DNA of 64,000 nt from JALCLA01 sp965653565. GTDB taxonomy: Bacteria; Pseudomonadota; Gammaproteobacteria; Xanthomonadales; Xanthomonadaceae. Each line of letters starts with the position of its first letter. Position 1 is the stretch's first letter. The DNA is taken from assembly GCA_965653565.1 (NCBI GenBank), contig CBFHAI010000003.1, positions 103,587-167,586 on the forward strand, in the 5' to 3' direction. The position numbers and the translations under genes are program-made. Below the pieces are notes generated by a model. The model made no database searches. It saw only the letters and a program-made list of their open reading frames with translations, and was not told the origin of the DNA. This document shows, in pieces, positions 18,734-27,940 of the stretch.

Positions 18734-20010
18734 TTGAGCAGCGCCGGCAGCCACAGCGACAACGGCGGAAAGAATGTGGTGGCGAGCAGCACCGCCAATG
18801 CCGCCAGCCAGAACGGCCAGATCGTGCGCAGCGCTTCGCCGATGCCGATGCGCCCGATCGCGGTGCCGACGAACAACACCGATCCGACCGGCGGCGTCAC
18901 CAGCCCGATGCCGCCGGTCAGCACCAGCACGACGCCGAAATGGATCGGATCGATGCCGTAGGCGCGCGCCACCGGCAGGAAGATCGGCGTGCAGATCAGG
19001 ATCAGCGGCGCCAGGTCCATGAAGGTGCCGAGCAAGAGCAGCATCACGACGATCACCAGCAGCACCGATTCACGGGTCTGCGCGATCGACTGCAGGGTTT
19101 CGACCGCCTGCGCCGGCACCTGCAGATAGGCCAGCAGCCAGCCGAAGGCCGCCGCGGCCGCGATCACGAACAGGATCGTGCCGGTGGTGCGTGTGGCATG
19201 CGCGATGGTGGCGAGGAAGTCCTGCAGACGCAGTTCGCGGTAGACCACGGCGGTGACGAACAGTGCGTACAGCACCGCGATCGCCGCGCTTTCCACCGCG
19301 GTGAAAACACCGGCGCGGATGCCGAAGAAAATCAGCGCGACCAGGCCCAGGCCGGGCAGTGCCGACAGGCCGCGCAGCAGTACCGCGCGCCAGCCGGGGA
19401 ACAGTTCGACGCCGTAACCGCGGCGGCGCGCGATGATGTAGCCGGTCAGCATCAGCGCCAGCGTCATCAACAGCGCCGGCACGATGCCGGCCGCGAACAA
19501 ATCGGCGATCGACAAGCCGCCGCCGGCTGCGGCCGAATACAGAATCAGATTGTGCGAAGGCGGCACCAGCAGCGCGACCAGGGCCGCGGTAACGCTGACG
19601 TTGACCGCGAAATCGCGGTCGTAACCGCGCTGCACCATCTGCGGAATCATGGTGCCGCCGACCGCCGACACATCGGCGATGGCCGAGCCCGACACGCCGC
19701 CGAAGAACAGCGAGGAAAGAATGCTGACCTGTCCGAGCCCGCCGCGCACGCGGCCGACCAGCGAGGCGGCGAACGCGATCAGACGTTCGGAAATTCCGCC
19801 GCGCAGCATCAGTTCGCCGGCGAAGATGAAAAGCGGAATCGCCACCAGCGACGCGGTGCCGGTGCCGGCCGCCACCTGTTGCACCAGCACCAGCGGCGGC
19901 AGGCCCAGATGAAACAAGGTGGCCAGCGCGGCCGCGGCCAGCGCGAAAGCCACCGGCACGCCGGCGATCAGCAACAACGCAAACACGGCGAACAGAATCG
20001 CGATCGCCAT
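18730..20010 (-). CDS. TRAP transporter large permease subunit (DctM family)
   Basis: Inner-membrane channel subunit of a tripartite ATP-independent periplasmic transporter, 426 aa with about 12 hydrophobic segments. Family motifs include IPLFIFAGELMLRGGISERL near the N-terminus, GGVSGSAIADVSAVGGTMIPQM and VPPSHNLILYS. The start has an AAGGACG ribosome site inside the end of the DctQ gene; it begins 1 bp after the DctQ stop. Together with DctQ and DctP it should import a uronate-type acid, given the pectin genes around it. It ends in an ATGA overlap with the LacI regulator. Confidence 0.93.
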   Translation of the reverse strand: MAIAILFAVFALLLIAGVPVAFALAAAALATLFHLGLPPLVLVQQVAAGTGTASLVAIPLFIFAGELMLRGGISERLIAFAASLVGRVRGGLGQVSILSSLFFGGVSGSAIADVSAVGGTMIPQMVQRGYDRDFAVNVSVTAALVALLVPPSHNLILYSAAAGGGLSIADLFAAGIVPALLMTLALMLTGYIIARRRGYGVELFPGWRAVLLRGLSALPGLGLVALIFFGIRAGVFTAVESAAIAVLYALFVTAVVYRELRLQDFLATIAHATRTTGTILFVIAAAAAFGWLLAYLQVPAQAVETLQSIAQTRESVLLVIVVMLLLLGTFMDLAPLILICTPIFLPVARAYGIDPIHFGVVLVLTGGIGLVTPPVGSVLFVGTAIGRIGIGEALRTIWPFWLAALAVLLATTFFPPLSLWLPALLK

Positions 20011-20011
20011 G

Positions 20012-20530
20012 TCAGACGTCCTTCGCCGCAGGCTGCACGTGCCAGGCCTGCGCCAGCCGCTGCAACGCGAACAACAGCATCAGGACGCCACCGATCGCGA
20101 GCGGCAGAAAGACCAGGCTTTGCGGCAGCGGCGCGCCCGCGAGCCGGATGCCGAAGCCATCCACCAGCAGCTTGAAGCCGCCATGCGCCAGCGTGCCGCC
20201 GATGACGGCGATCACCAGATTGGTCAGCGTCGCGGTCAGGCGCCGCAGCGGTGGGCTCAATGCATCGGCCAGCAGCGCGAACGCAAAATGCCGGCCGCCA
20301 TGCACCCCCGCGGCGGCCGCGAAACTCATCGCGCAAACCAGCAACAGTACGGTCACCGGTTCGGTCCAGCTGGGCGAGTCGTTGAGCACGTAGCGCGCAA
20401 AAACCTGCCAGGCCTGCACCAGCACCAGCGCGACGAGCGCGATGCCGGCGATGGCCGTCGACGCCGTTGCGAGCAGCGACAGCAAGCGCGCCGCGCCGCT
20501 GGGTTTGCCGGTCGGAAGCGGTTCGGTCAT
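20012..20530 (-). CDS. TRAP transporter small permease subunit (DctQ family)
   Basis: Small membrane subunit, 172 aa, with four hydrophobic segments and the DctQ-like YVLNDSPSWTEPVTVLLLVCAMSFAAA followed by GVHGGRHFAFALL. The start is ATG at 20530, 2 bp after the DctP stop. A longer reading upstream in this frame lies inside dctP and is rejected. It links the periplasmic binding protein and the large permease; no independent function is expected. Confidence 0.9.
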   Translation of the reverse strand: MTEPLPTGKPSGAARLLSLLATASTAIAGIALVALVLVQAWQVFARYVLNDSPSWTEPVTVLLLVCAMSFAAAAGVHGGRHFAFALLADALSPPLRRLTATLTNLVIAVIGGTLAHGGFKLLVDGFGIRLAGAPLPQSLVFLPLAIGGVLMLLFALQRLAQAWHVQPAAKDV

Positions 20531-20532
20531 CG

Positions 20533-21516
20533 TCAGGCCAGCGCGCGAATTCGGCGATGCAGTTCCGCGATCTGCGGCTGCGCCAGGGTGGAAGCGAGTA
20601 TCGGCGCCGCGGCGTTGCGGAAGGCTTCGATGTCGACCGGGTCGATCTTCACGCCGGCCGCGGCGACCGCGGCGCGCGCTTCGGCTTCGGATCGATCCCA
20701 CCGTTCGCGCATCACGCCGACCGACGCGCGCGCGGTGTCGCGCAGCAAGGTCTGATCGGCGGCAGACAAGGCCTCGAAGCTGCGGCGCGACATCAGCAGA
20801 ACGTCCGGCGCATACGAATGCTCGCTTTGCGACCAGTACGCCGCCGCTTCGAAGTGCCGGCTCGAGCGGAAACTGCGCATATTGTTTTCCGCGCCATCGA
20901 TCAACCGTGTTTCGAGCGCGGAAAACACTTCGCCGAACGGCAGCGGTGTCGGATTGGCGCCGAACTCGCGCAGCAGCGCGATGAAAATGTCGGACGCCGG
21001 CACCCGGAATTTCAGCCCGCGCATATCGGCCGGAGCGACCAGCGCGCGCTGCGTGTTGTAGAAGCAGCGCGCGCCGCTGTCGTAGATCGCCAGGCCGACC
21101 AGATCGCGCACCTCGAACCCGCGCAGCACTTGCGCGCCGACCTCGCCATCGAGCGCGCGCCGCAGATGCGGCACCGAATCGAAGACGTAGGGCAGGCACA
21201 GCGCCTGCGTCAACGGGAAGGCGTTGTTCAGCGCGCCGGAGTACACGCGTGCGATGTCGATCGCGCCGAAGCGCGCCATATCGATCGCATCCGATTCGCG
21301 GCCGAGCTGGCCCGAGTGATACAGGCGCAGGCCGAGCCGGCCGCCGGTTTCGCGCGCCAGCGTTTCGCCGATCCACTCGACCGCCGCGACCGTCGGATAA
21401 TCCTTCACATGCACATCGGTGGCGGTAAATACCCGCGTCGCCGCACCGGCGGCGAACGCATGGCGCGCCAGCAGCGGCGCAGCGATCATGCTGGCGAGCA
21501 CGGTGCGTCGTTTCAT
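20533..21516 (-). CDS. TRAP transporter substrate-binding protein (DctP family)
   Basis: Periplasmic binding protein of 327 aa delivering an acidic sugar to the DctQM permease. It opens with a short export signal (MKRRTVLASMIAAPLLARHAFA) and has DctP motifs FGAIDIARVYSGAL, MRGLKFRVPASDIF with the conserved Arg that pairs with the substrate carboxylate, and LIDGAENNMRSF. The ATG at 21516 overlaps the hydratase stop (ATGA). Galacturonate or an unsaturated uronate is the likely ligand because of the neighbouring pectin enzymes (inference). Confidence 0.92.
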   Translation of the reverse strand: MKRRTVLASMIAAPLLARHAFAAGAATRVFTATDVHVKDYPTVAAVEWIGETLARETGGRLGLRLYHSGQLGRESDAIDMARFGAIDIARVYSGALNNAFPLTQALCLPYVFDSVPHLRRALDGEVGAQVLRGFEVRDLVGLAIYDSGARCFYNTQRALVAPADMRGLKFRVPASDIFIALLREFGANPTPLPFGEVFSALETRLIDGAENNMRSFRSSRHFEAAAYWSQSEHSYAPDVLLMSRRSFEALSAADQTLLRDTARASVGVMRERWDRSEAEARAAVAAAGVKIDPVDIEAFRNAAAPILASTLAQPQIAELHRRIRALA

Positions 21517-22355
21517 GCGCCGACCTCGCGCGCTGGGTGCACGGAAGCTTGCGCCGTGACGGCGCGGCAGGCGATTTCGCCCCAAGGCCCGAATTTCACG
21601 ACAGCGCGCTGCCCGGCGCGAATATCGTGGATGCCGGTCGCCGCGCCGGTGGTCACCAGAGTTCCGGCACGCAGCGCCAGGCCGCGCCGCGCGCAGCGTC
21701 CGAGCGTGAAAGCGAGCGCGCCGAGCAAGCCGCCGGGAATGCTGGCCGCGCCGCCGCGGCCGACGCAAACCTCATCGATCCAGGTTTCGCAACGCATCGC
21801 AGCTTCCGGTTGCTTCTGCCAGTCGGGAATTTCGCGCCCGAGAACGAGCCCCGCGTTATTGCCGAAATCGGACGCAACCACGATCGGCCCGAGCACGTTG
21901 ATCGTCGCCAGCGGACTGCCGGCGGTTTCCACGCCCACATGCAGCGACGCCACCAGCGATTGCGCCGCTGCGGGCGACCAGCTCGTACGAGCCGGGTCTG
22001 CATCGCGCCCAAGTCGGAAAACGTACTCGGCTTCCACGGCAGCGAAGCCGCCTTCGAACACCGGAAACTCGAGATCGGCGGCAGTGCCGGTCCAGATCGC
22101 TCGACGGAAAATCGGACCGGTGACGCGATCCTCGCCGGAGTCGTCGCGCCGGTCGGCGGCGATGTAGCCGACCTTCCAGCCGCCGATCGCATCGGGCCAG
22201 CGCGCGATCGCCGCATCCTGGATCGCATAACCCGATGCCAGCGTCTTCGGGATGTCGCCGGGAAACTCCGTCAGCGCGCGGCCGGCCAGCCGCGCCGCCA
22301 CGAATGCGCTCGCGATGCTCGCCGCGTCGCGCTCCCGGACCCCGCCTGTGCTCAT
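21513..22355 (-). CDS. FAH-superfamily 2-keto-4-pentenoate hydratase-like protein
   Basis: Enzyme of the 2-keto-4-pentenoate hydratase/fumarylacetoacetase superfamily (MhpD-like), 280 aa. It has GWKVGYIA near the N-terminus, GGFAAVEAEYVFRLG with the metal-binding Glu pair (VEAEY), and LVTTGAATGI near the C-terminus. It starts at 22355 behind GGGAGGATGCA. It is first in the operon with the TRAP transporter and LacI regulator and divergent from the pectate lyase, under a shared operator. Such a hydratase is not part of the textbook KduI-KduD-KdgK-Eda path, so it may handle a side product or an alternative acid. The family is secure, the reaction open. Confidence 0.85.
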   Translation of the reverse strand: MSTGGVRERDAASIASAFVAARLAGRALTEFPGDIPKTLASGYAIQDAAIARWPDAIGGWKVGYIAADRRDDSGEDRVTGPIFRRAIWTGTAADLEFPVFEGGFAAVEAEYVFRLGRDADPARTSWSPAAAQSLVASLHVGVETAGSPLATINVLGPIVVASDFGNNAGLVLGREIPDWQKQPEAAMRCETWIDEVCVGRGGAASIPGGLLGALAFTLGRCARRGLALRAGTLVTTGAATGIHDIRAGQRAVVKFGPWGEIACRAVTAQASVHPAREVGA

Positions 22356-22425
22356 TGCATCCTCCCTGCCGCCGGCCAGCGAACCGGCGCGGCACAGGCC
22401 TTTCCGGGTCGAAACTTGGTATAAA

Positions 22426-22440
22426 GGAAACCGGTGTCAT
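22426..22440. promoter_or_regulatory. LacI-type uronate operator, hydratase/pectate lyase divergent promoter
   Basis: GGAAACCGGTGTCAT, reverse complement ATGACACCGGTTTCC. It lies in the 152-bp gap between the leftward hydratase-TRAP-lacI operon and the rightward pectate lyase gene, 68 bp before the lyase start. It shares the TGACACCGGT core with the sites near 17.57 and 27.90 kb. Confidence 0.7.
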
Positions 22441-22507
22441 TTACAATCGGACGCGCCCCGGAATGAGTGGCGGGACCGCTTTTGCAGGCGTTTTCAGGGG
22501 GTTTCGC

Positions 22508-23830
22508 ATGTCGGTAGTCGCGCAGGTGATCCGGATCGCAATCGTGGGCTGCCTGGTGGTCGGCCAGGGCCTTGCGAGCGCGGCGGAAAAACTCGCTTTC
22601 CCCGGCGCCATGGGCTCGGCCGCGCACACGCCCGGCGGGCGCGGCGGGCAGCTGCTGCGCGTCACCACGCTGGCCGCCGACGGCCCCGGCTCGTTGCGCG
22701 AAGCCATCGCGACGAAGGGTCCGCGCACCGTGGTGTTCGAAGTCGGCGGCGTGATCGATCTGGGCGTCAAGGAAATCCGCATCGACGAACCTTTCCTCAC
22801 CATCGCCGGACAGACCGCGCCGATGCCCGGCGTGACGCTGATCCGCGGCGGTCTCACCATCGCGACGCACGACGTGGTGATCCGCCACCTCCGCGTGCGT
22901 CCCGGCGAAGCCGGCGTGGCGAAGATGGGCGGCGTCGATTTCGACGCGATCACCACGGTGCGCGGCGCGCTCGACGTGATCGTCGACCACTGCTCGCTGA
23001 CCTGGGCCACCGACGAGAATCTCTCGGCTTCGAGCACGCGCTTCGACGGCGAGAGCGAGGCCGACTGGATGCATTCGGCGTCGCGCCGCATCACCTTCAG
23101 CAACAACCTGCTGGCCGAGGGTCTCGCCAACGCCACGCATGCCAAGGGCGAGCATTCGAAGGGCTCGTTGATCCACGATCACGTCAACGAGGTGTTGATC
23201 GTGCGCAACCTCTATGCGCACAACTACGAGCGCAACCCGATGTTCAAGGGCGGCGCGCGCGGGCAGGTGATCAACAATCTGATCTACAACCCCGGCCAGC
23301 GTGCGGTGCATTACAACCTCATTGCCGAAGAGTGGTTCGGTCATCGCTATTCCGTGGGCGAAGTGGTGATGCGCGGCAACGTGATGCGCGCCGGGCCGTC
23401 GACGCAGGAGCTGGCGTTCTTCATGACCGGCGGTTCCGGCGATGTGCGCGTGTTCGCCGCCGACAATCTCGCGGTCGATCGTCTCGGCCGGCCGCTGCCG
23501 CAACGCGGCCGCTACACCACGACACCGATGCAGGTGATCGAAATGGAAAGCGCACCGGCGCTGCCGTTCGGCGTCGAACTGTTGAGCAGCGAAAAGGTGC
23601 AGGACGCGGTGATGGCGCAGGCCGGCGCGCGGCCGTGGGATCGCGACGATATCGATCGCCGCATCCTGGCCGACACCGCCGAAGGCCGCGGCAAGATCAT
23701 CGACAGCGAGAACGAAGTCGGCGGCTATCCGAAGCACGCGCCGACCCAGCAGGCTTTCGTGCCGACCGACTGGGACCTCGATACGATGGAACCGCTCAAG
23801 CCGCTGCCGCGCCGCGAACCGCTGCGCTGA
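22508..23830 (+). CDS. Secreted pectate lyase (PL1-like parallel beta-helix)
   Basis: Exported lyase cleaving polygalacturonate by beta-elimination to give unsaturated oligomers; 440 aa. A signal peptide (VIRIAIVGCLVVGQGLASA) precedes FPGAMGSAAHTPGGRGG, the usual opening of this pectate-lyase group. It continues with LREAI, FEVGGVIDL, ITIAGQTAP-type TIAGQTAPMPG, and the ladder VIRHLRVRPGE and DVIVDHCSLTWATDENLS. ATG at 22508 is chosen for its AGGGGGT ribosome site; ATG at 22463 is in frame but lacks one. Its products feed the KduI-KduD-KdgK pathway after uptake. Confidence 0.87.
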   Translation: MSVVAQVIRIAIVGCLVVGQGLASAAEKLAFPGAMGSAAHTPGGRGGQLLRVTTLAADGPGSLREAIATKGPRTVVFEVGGVIDLGVKEIRIDEPFLTIAGQTAPMPGVTLIRGGLTIATHDVVIRHLRVRPGEAGVAKMGGVDFDAITTVRGALDVIVDHCSLTWATDENLSASSTRFDGESEADWMHSASRRITFSNNLLAEGLANATHAKGEHSKGSLIHDHVNEVLIVRNLYAHNYERNPMFKGGARGQVINNLIYNPGQRAVHYNLIAEEWFGHRYSVGEVVMRGNVMRAGPSTQELAFFMTGGSGDVRVFAADNLAVDRLGRPLPQRGRYTTTPMQVIEMESAPALPFGVELLSSEKVQDAVMAQAGARPWDRDDIDRRILADTAEGRGKIIDSENEVGGYPKHAPTQQAFVPTDWDLDTMEPLKPLPRREPLR

Positions 23831-23910
23831 CACGCAAGGCCGCGAAACAACGGACCGAAGCCCGTTCCGCGCTTCTCCCGACTCCCGATTTCCGACTCCC
23901 CGGCGCGCCC

Positions 23911-24984
23911 TCATGCGCCGGCCTCGACCAACCAACGACGCGTCGCACTGCGATGCGCGCCCGGCCCGCGGCTGGCACGCTCGAACAATCGCGCATCGCC
24001 CGGCGCCAGCATCACGCGCTCGCCGCTGCGCGCGGTGTAGGCCATCGCGTCCCAGCCGTCGGGCGCGATGTGCGCGTCCATCCAGCAGCCGTCGAACAAC
24101 GCGGCGCCGATTGCGTCCGGATCGCCATAGCGGCCATCCGGAAACTCGCGCGTCGGCCGCCAGGGGCGGCCCAGCGCAACCGTCGCATCTGGCACCTGCC
24201 GCTCGCGCAGCAGACGGCAACGCTGGAACACCAGCCCTTGTTCGCGCATGCGCGAGGTGCTCGGCGCGCAGACATAGCCCTGGCGCTGCTTGCCGGGACG
24301 AAAGCGCGACACGATGTCGCACTGGTCGAAGTGCGCCGCACCGGCACCGAAGATGAAGTCGACGCTGCCGCTGATGCGGCAATCGGTGAATCGACTGGTG
24401 CCGGCATCGACGAACAAGGTGTCCTGGTGGCCGATGAAATCGACCTCGTCGAACCGCGCCGCATCGGAGCCGGCATCGAGCATCAACGCCACCGCCTGCG
24501 CGCCGTTCGGGCCGATGCTTTCGAGCTTCGGCGCGGCCAGATGACCGAGATAATCGAAGGCGTTTTCGATCGTCAGATTGCGCGCGTGGAATCCCGGCGC
24601 GCACACGATCACGCTGGCGCAACCCCAGGTTCCCCACGGTTCGCCGTTTTCGCGCAGCGTGCCTGCGGCGGTGTCATGCGTGAGCACGGTGCCGTTGCGA
24701 TGCGCGCCGATCAGATAGATGTTCGGCTTGTCGACGACGAGCTTTTCGTGCCAGCGGCCGGCGCCGACGAAGATGCGGAACGGCCGCGTGCCGTCGCGCG
24801 GCGCCGCATCGATCGCAGCGCCCACGCTGGCGAAGCTGCCGGCGTGGGCGCCGCGACCGGGAGTCGGCGCGACGTGGGCGTCGAACTCCTCGCCTGCCTC
24901 GCCGCTGCGACTGTCCGTGGGACGACAGAGCAGCGCAGCGGCGACGGTTGCGACCGTGTGGCCGAGGAAGTGGCGTCTGTGCAT
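23911..24984 (-). CDS. Pectin methylesterase (CE8)
   Basis: Removes methyl groups from pectin so that pectate lyase can act; 357 aa. It carries the carbohydrate-esterase-8 signatures GHQDTLFVDAG (catalytic Asp), GSVDFIFGAG (nucleophile Asp) and ALGRPW with the substrate-binding Arg. The N-terminus MHRRHFLGHTVATVAAALLC has twin arginines and a hydrophobic stretch ending in Cys, which suggests Tat export and possibly lipidation. ATG at 24984 is preferred, since longer readings run into the TonB-receptor gene. It is 37 bp downstream of the receptor gene and probably co-transcribed with it. Confidence 0.92.
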   Translation of the reverse strand: MHRRHFLGHTVATVAAALLCRPTDSRSGEAGEEFDAHVAPTPGRGAHAGSFASVGAAIDAAPRDGTRPFRIFVGAGRWHEKLVVDKPNIYLIGAHRNGTVLTHDTAAGTLRENGEPWGTWGCASVIVCAPGFHARNLTIENAFDYLGHLAAPKLESIGPNGAQAVALMLDAGSDAARFDEVDFIGHQDTLFVDAGTSRFTDCRISGSVDFIFGAGAAHFDQCDIVSRFRPGKQRQGYVCAPSTSRMREQGLVFQRCRLLRERQVPDATVALGRPWRPTREFPDGRYGDPDAIGAALFDGCWMDAHIAPDGWDAMAYTARSGERVMLAPGDARLFERASRGPGAHRSATRRWLVEAGA

Positions 24985-25021
24985 GGCAACCGCTGCGCGG
25001 CGCGCAGCGGCCTCCTCGCTG

Positions 25022-27832
25022 TCAGAACTTGTAGCGCACGCCGACGAAGTACTGGCGGCCGGTATGGTGATAGACCGAGGCGCGATCACCGCTCGAATCC
25101 ACCCACTGGTCATCGTATTCGTCGGTCAGGTTGATGCCTTCCAGGGTGAACTCGAGTTGTTTCGACCACTGCCACGAGGCCGAGAAGTCCACCGTCATCG
25201 TGTCTTTCGTGCCTTCGACATCGTTGTTGTTGCGACCCGGCACCGTGGTCAGATAATCGTCGCGATACGCCGCCGACACGCGTGCGCTGAAACGCTCGCG
25301 TTCGTAGTAGAGGGTGGCGTTGTAGGCGTTCTCCGACAGTCCGACCAGGTCGGTGATCAGCGAGTTGGCGCCGGCCGCGGTGACGTACTGGATTTCCGAT
25401 TCGACGAAGGTGTAGTTGAGGATCGCGCCGAAACCGTCGAACGGTTCGGGCAGGAAGGTGAAGGGCTGCTGCCACGACACTTCGAAACCGCTCAGATCGC
25501 CGCCCGGCGTGTTCACCGGAATATTGAACTGGAAATCATCGGTCGGCAGCGCGCCGGTGCCTTCGAGCAGGCTGTCGGGCAGGCCCGACGTGTTGTACGG
25601 CCGCGTCTCGCGCGACACCTGCACGAAGGTATCGATGTCCTTGTAGAACAGCGCCAGCGACAGGATCGATTGCTCGGCGAAATACCATTCGAAGCTCAGG
25701 TCGGCGGTCTTGGCACGGAACGGTTCGAGCAGCGGATCGCCGCCGGTGACGGTGCGCGAACCGCCGCTCACGCTCACCGTGACGCCGGGCGTGAGATTGC
25801 CGAGCGCCGGGCGCGACATCACTTTGGCGGCGCCGAAACGGATCAGGAAATCGTCGGTCGCTTCGAGCACCAGATTGAACGACGGCAAGGTGTCGTCATA
25901 AGTGCGATCCACGCTCAGCAACACCGGCTGATTGTTGATGGTGGCGAAGCCGGTTGCGGTCTGGTCGGTCTCGACCTGCCGCACGCCGAAGTCGCCGAGC
26001 AGCGGACGATCGAAAAGTTCGGCTTCGAATTCGGCCTGCAGCCACAGTCCGAGATCTTCCTCGACGACCTTGCGATTGTTGCCGCGCACGCTGGCCACAT
26101 CCGGCGAAACCGCGAAGATTCCGCTGTTGCCGTAGATGTCGAACAAGGCCGCGAAGGCATCGATATCGGGAACCACCCACGAGGTATCGGTGCCATTAGG
26201 TGCGCCGACATCGTTGAGCGACAGCAGACGCGTGAGATCGGCGAGCGTGCTGCCTTCCGGCAGGTTCGGCACCACGATTTCCGAAGCGCGCCGCGATTCG
26301 GTGGTGGCGAACTCGTATTCCTTCCACAACAGGCCGCCGCGCAGGCGCCAGCTTTCGCTGACGTCCCACGACAGATCGAGTTGCGCCGTCGAGAAGGTAT
26401 TGTCGGCGGCCTGCGGACGCAGGCGAATCTCCGACAATCCGTTCGCGAAACTCCAGTTGGAAGGATCGGTGACATCGAAGCCGTAGTCGATCAGCGGCTG
26501 GCGATCGTCGCCGCGATAGTCGTAGCTGAAGCCGTCGGTGTCGATGCGATCGAGCGTGATCGTGGTCTGGATCGGATTGCGGAATTCCGATTCCGAACGT
26601 CCGACCAGCGCGTTCATGCGGAAGGTATCGCTGAACTCGTGCTCGGCGTTGAAGCTCAATTGCGTGAACGTGGTATCGAGCTCGTCGTAGCGCGATTCCG
26701 AACGCACGTCGACGTTGTCGAACTCGCCGTACAACAGATCGCCATCGGCGCCGACGAAGCCGTCGAGCACGATCATCTGCGGCTTGCCCTGGCCGGTGCG
26801 GCTGAAGGAAATGGCTTCGAGGAAATTCTCGCTGCGGGTGGCGTCGAAGCCGGCGTACATGCCGTCGAGCGTCAGCGTGGTGCGATCGCCCGGCTCGAAC
26901 TGCAGCGAGCCGGTAATGCCCAGACGCTCCTGTTCGTGTTCGAGCACACCGTAGCGCGGGATGCGCGGATGGAACGTGCCCGGCAGCCGCGCCGGCGCGA
27001 ACGGCGAGTCGGCACTGAAGCCGCCGCTGCTCGGGCCATTGTCCCAGCGCACCGTGCTATGGCCTTCTTCGACCAGGTTGCGATCGGTGTAGGCCACCGA
27101 CAGCAAGGCGCCGAAGGCACCGTCGGCGAAGGTGTTGCTGATCAGCGCGGCGCCGCGCGGGTCGGCTTCTTCCGACAGATCGTTGTAGCCCATCTGCGCC
27201 GCGGTGACGAAGGTGAAGCCGTCGAAATCAAACGGATGCGCCGTCTGCAGGTCGACGGTGGCGCCGAGCGAGCCTTCCTCGACGTCGGCCGATGCCGTCT
27301 TGCGCACCTGCAGACTGTTGAACAGCTCCGAGGCGAAGACGTTGAAGTCGAAACCGCGGCCGCGGTTGACACCGCCGGAGCTGTCGGTGCCGCCGGTGGT
27401 GGTGAGCGCCTCCATGCCGTTGATGCGCACGCGGGTGAAGGCCGGGCCGAGGCCGCGCACCGAAATGTTGCGGCCTTCGCCGGCATCGCGCGCGATCGAC
27501 ACGCCCGGAATGCGCTGCAGCGATTCGGCCAGGTTCAGATCGGGAAACTTGCCGATGTCTTCGGCCACGATCGCGTCGACCTGGCCGATCGATTCGCGCT
27601 TGGTGTCAAGCGCCTTCTGCAGGCTGGCCCGATACGTCACGACGATCGCGTCGAGCGAGGTGGCTTCCTCGGCACCGGCTTCGTCGTCATCGGTGGGGGT
27701 CTGTGCGCTGGCGACGGGAGCCGGCGGCGTTTGTGCGGCGACCGGCGTGGCGAGTCCGTACAGCGCCAACATGATGGCGGCGGACAACGCTGCGATTCCC
27801 GGCGCAGAATGCTGACGTGCGCGAATTCTCAC
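25022..27832 (-). CDS. TonB-dependent outer-membrane receptor (Xanthomonas/Caulobacter type)
   Basis: Outer-membrane transporter of 936 aa, presumably for pectin oligosaccharides. Signal peptide (IAALSAAIMLALYGLATPVAAQ), a TonB-box-like SLDAIVVTY, plug domain with ALDTKRESIGQVDAIVAEDI, DLNLAESLQRIPGVSI and NISVRGLGPAFTRVRINGME, then a beta-barrel ending in an aromatic residue (FVGVRYKF). The start is GTG at 27832, decided by a GGGGAGGAG site just upstream; the open frame continues far beyond but without family similarity. Two LacI-type operator cores lie 60-110 bp upstream. It is first in a two-gene unit with the methylesterase. Confidence 0.93.
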   Translation of the reverse strand: MRIRARQHSAPGIAALSAAIMLALYGLATPVAAQTPPAPVASAQTPTDDDEAGAEEATSLDAIVVTYRASLQKALDTKRESIGQVDAIVAEDIGKFPDLNLAESLQRIPGVSIARDAGEGRNISVRGLGPAFTRVRINGMEALTTTGGTDSSGGVNRGRGFDFNVFASELFNSLQVRKTASADVEEGSLGATVDLQTAHPFDFDGFTFVTAAQMGYNDLSEEADPRGAALISNTFADGAFGALLSVAYTDRNLVEEGHSTVRWDNGPSSGGFSADSPFAPARLPGTFHPRIPRYGVLEHEQERLGITGSLQFEPGDRTTLTLDGMYAGFDATRSENFLEAISFSRTGQGKPQMIVLDGFVGADGDLLYGEFDNVDVRSESRYDELDTTFTQLSFNAEHEFSDTFRMNALVGRSESEFRNPIQTTITLDRIDTDGFSYDYRGDDRQPLIDYGFDVTDPSNWSFANGLSEIRLRPQAADNTFSTAQLDLSWDVSESWRLRGGLLWKEYEFATTESRRASEIVVPNLPEGSTLADLTRLLSLNDVGAPNGTDTSWVVPDIDAFAALFDIYGNSGIFAVSPDVASVRGNNRKVVEEDLGLWLQAEFEAELFDRPLLGDFGVRQVETDQTATGFATINNQPVLLSVDRTYDDTLPSFNLVLEATDDFLIRFGAAKVMSRPALGNLTPGVTVSVSGGSRTVTGGDPLLEPFRAKTADLSFEWYFAEQSILSLALFYKDIDTFVQVSRETRPYNTSGLPDSLLEGTGALPTDDFQFNIPVNTPGGDLSGFEVSWQQPFTFLPEPFDGFGAILNYTFVESEIQYVTAAGANSLITDLVGLSENAYNATLYYERERFSARVSAAYRDDYLTTVPGRNNNDVEGTKDTMTVDFSASWQWSKQLEFTLEGINLTDEYDDQWVDSSGDRASVYHHTGRQYFVGVRYKF

Positions 27833-27892
27833 GAAGAACTCCTCCCCAAAGGCTCGATGCCGAGCGGCGCTGCCGCATCGACGGAATAGTTT

Positions 27893-27906
27893 TGACACCG
27901 GTATCA
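27893..27906. promoter_or_regulatory. LacI-type uronate operator upstream of the TonB receptor
   Basis: TGACACCGGTATCA, the best palindrome of the set: arms TGACACC and GGTATCA differ from perfect symmetry at one pair. It lies about 60 bp before the receptor start. Confidence 0.72.
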
Positions 27907-27926
27907 TTTCACCCCAAAGTCCGCCC

Positions 27927-27940
27927 TGACACCGGTGGAC
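27927..27940. promoter_or_regulatory. Second, weaker uronate operator copy
   Basis: TGACACCGGTGGAC has a good left half and a poor right half. Its centre is 34 bp from the centre of the stronger site, about three helical turns, which would allow cooperative binding or control of kdgK on the other side. Confidence 0.45.
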
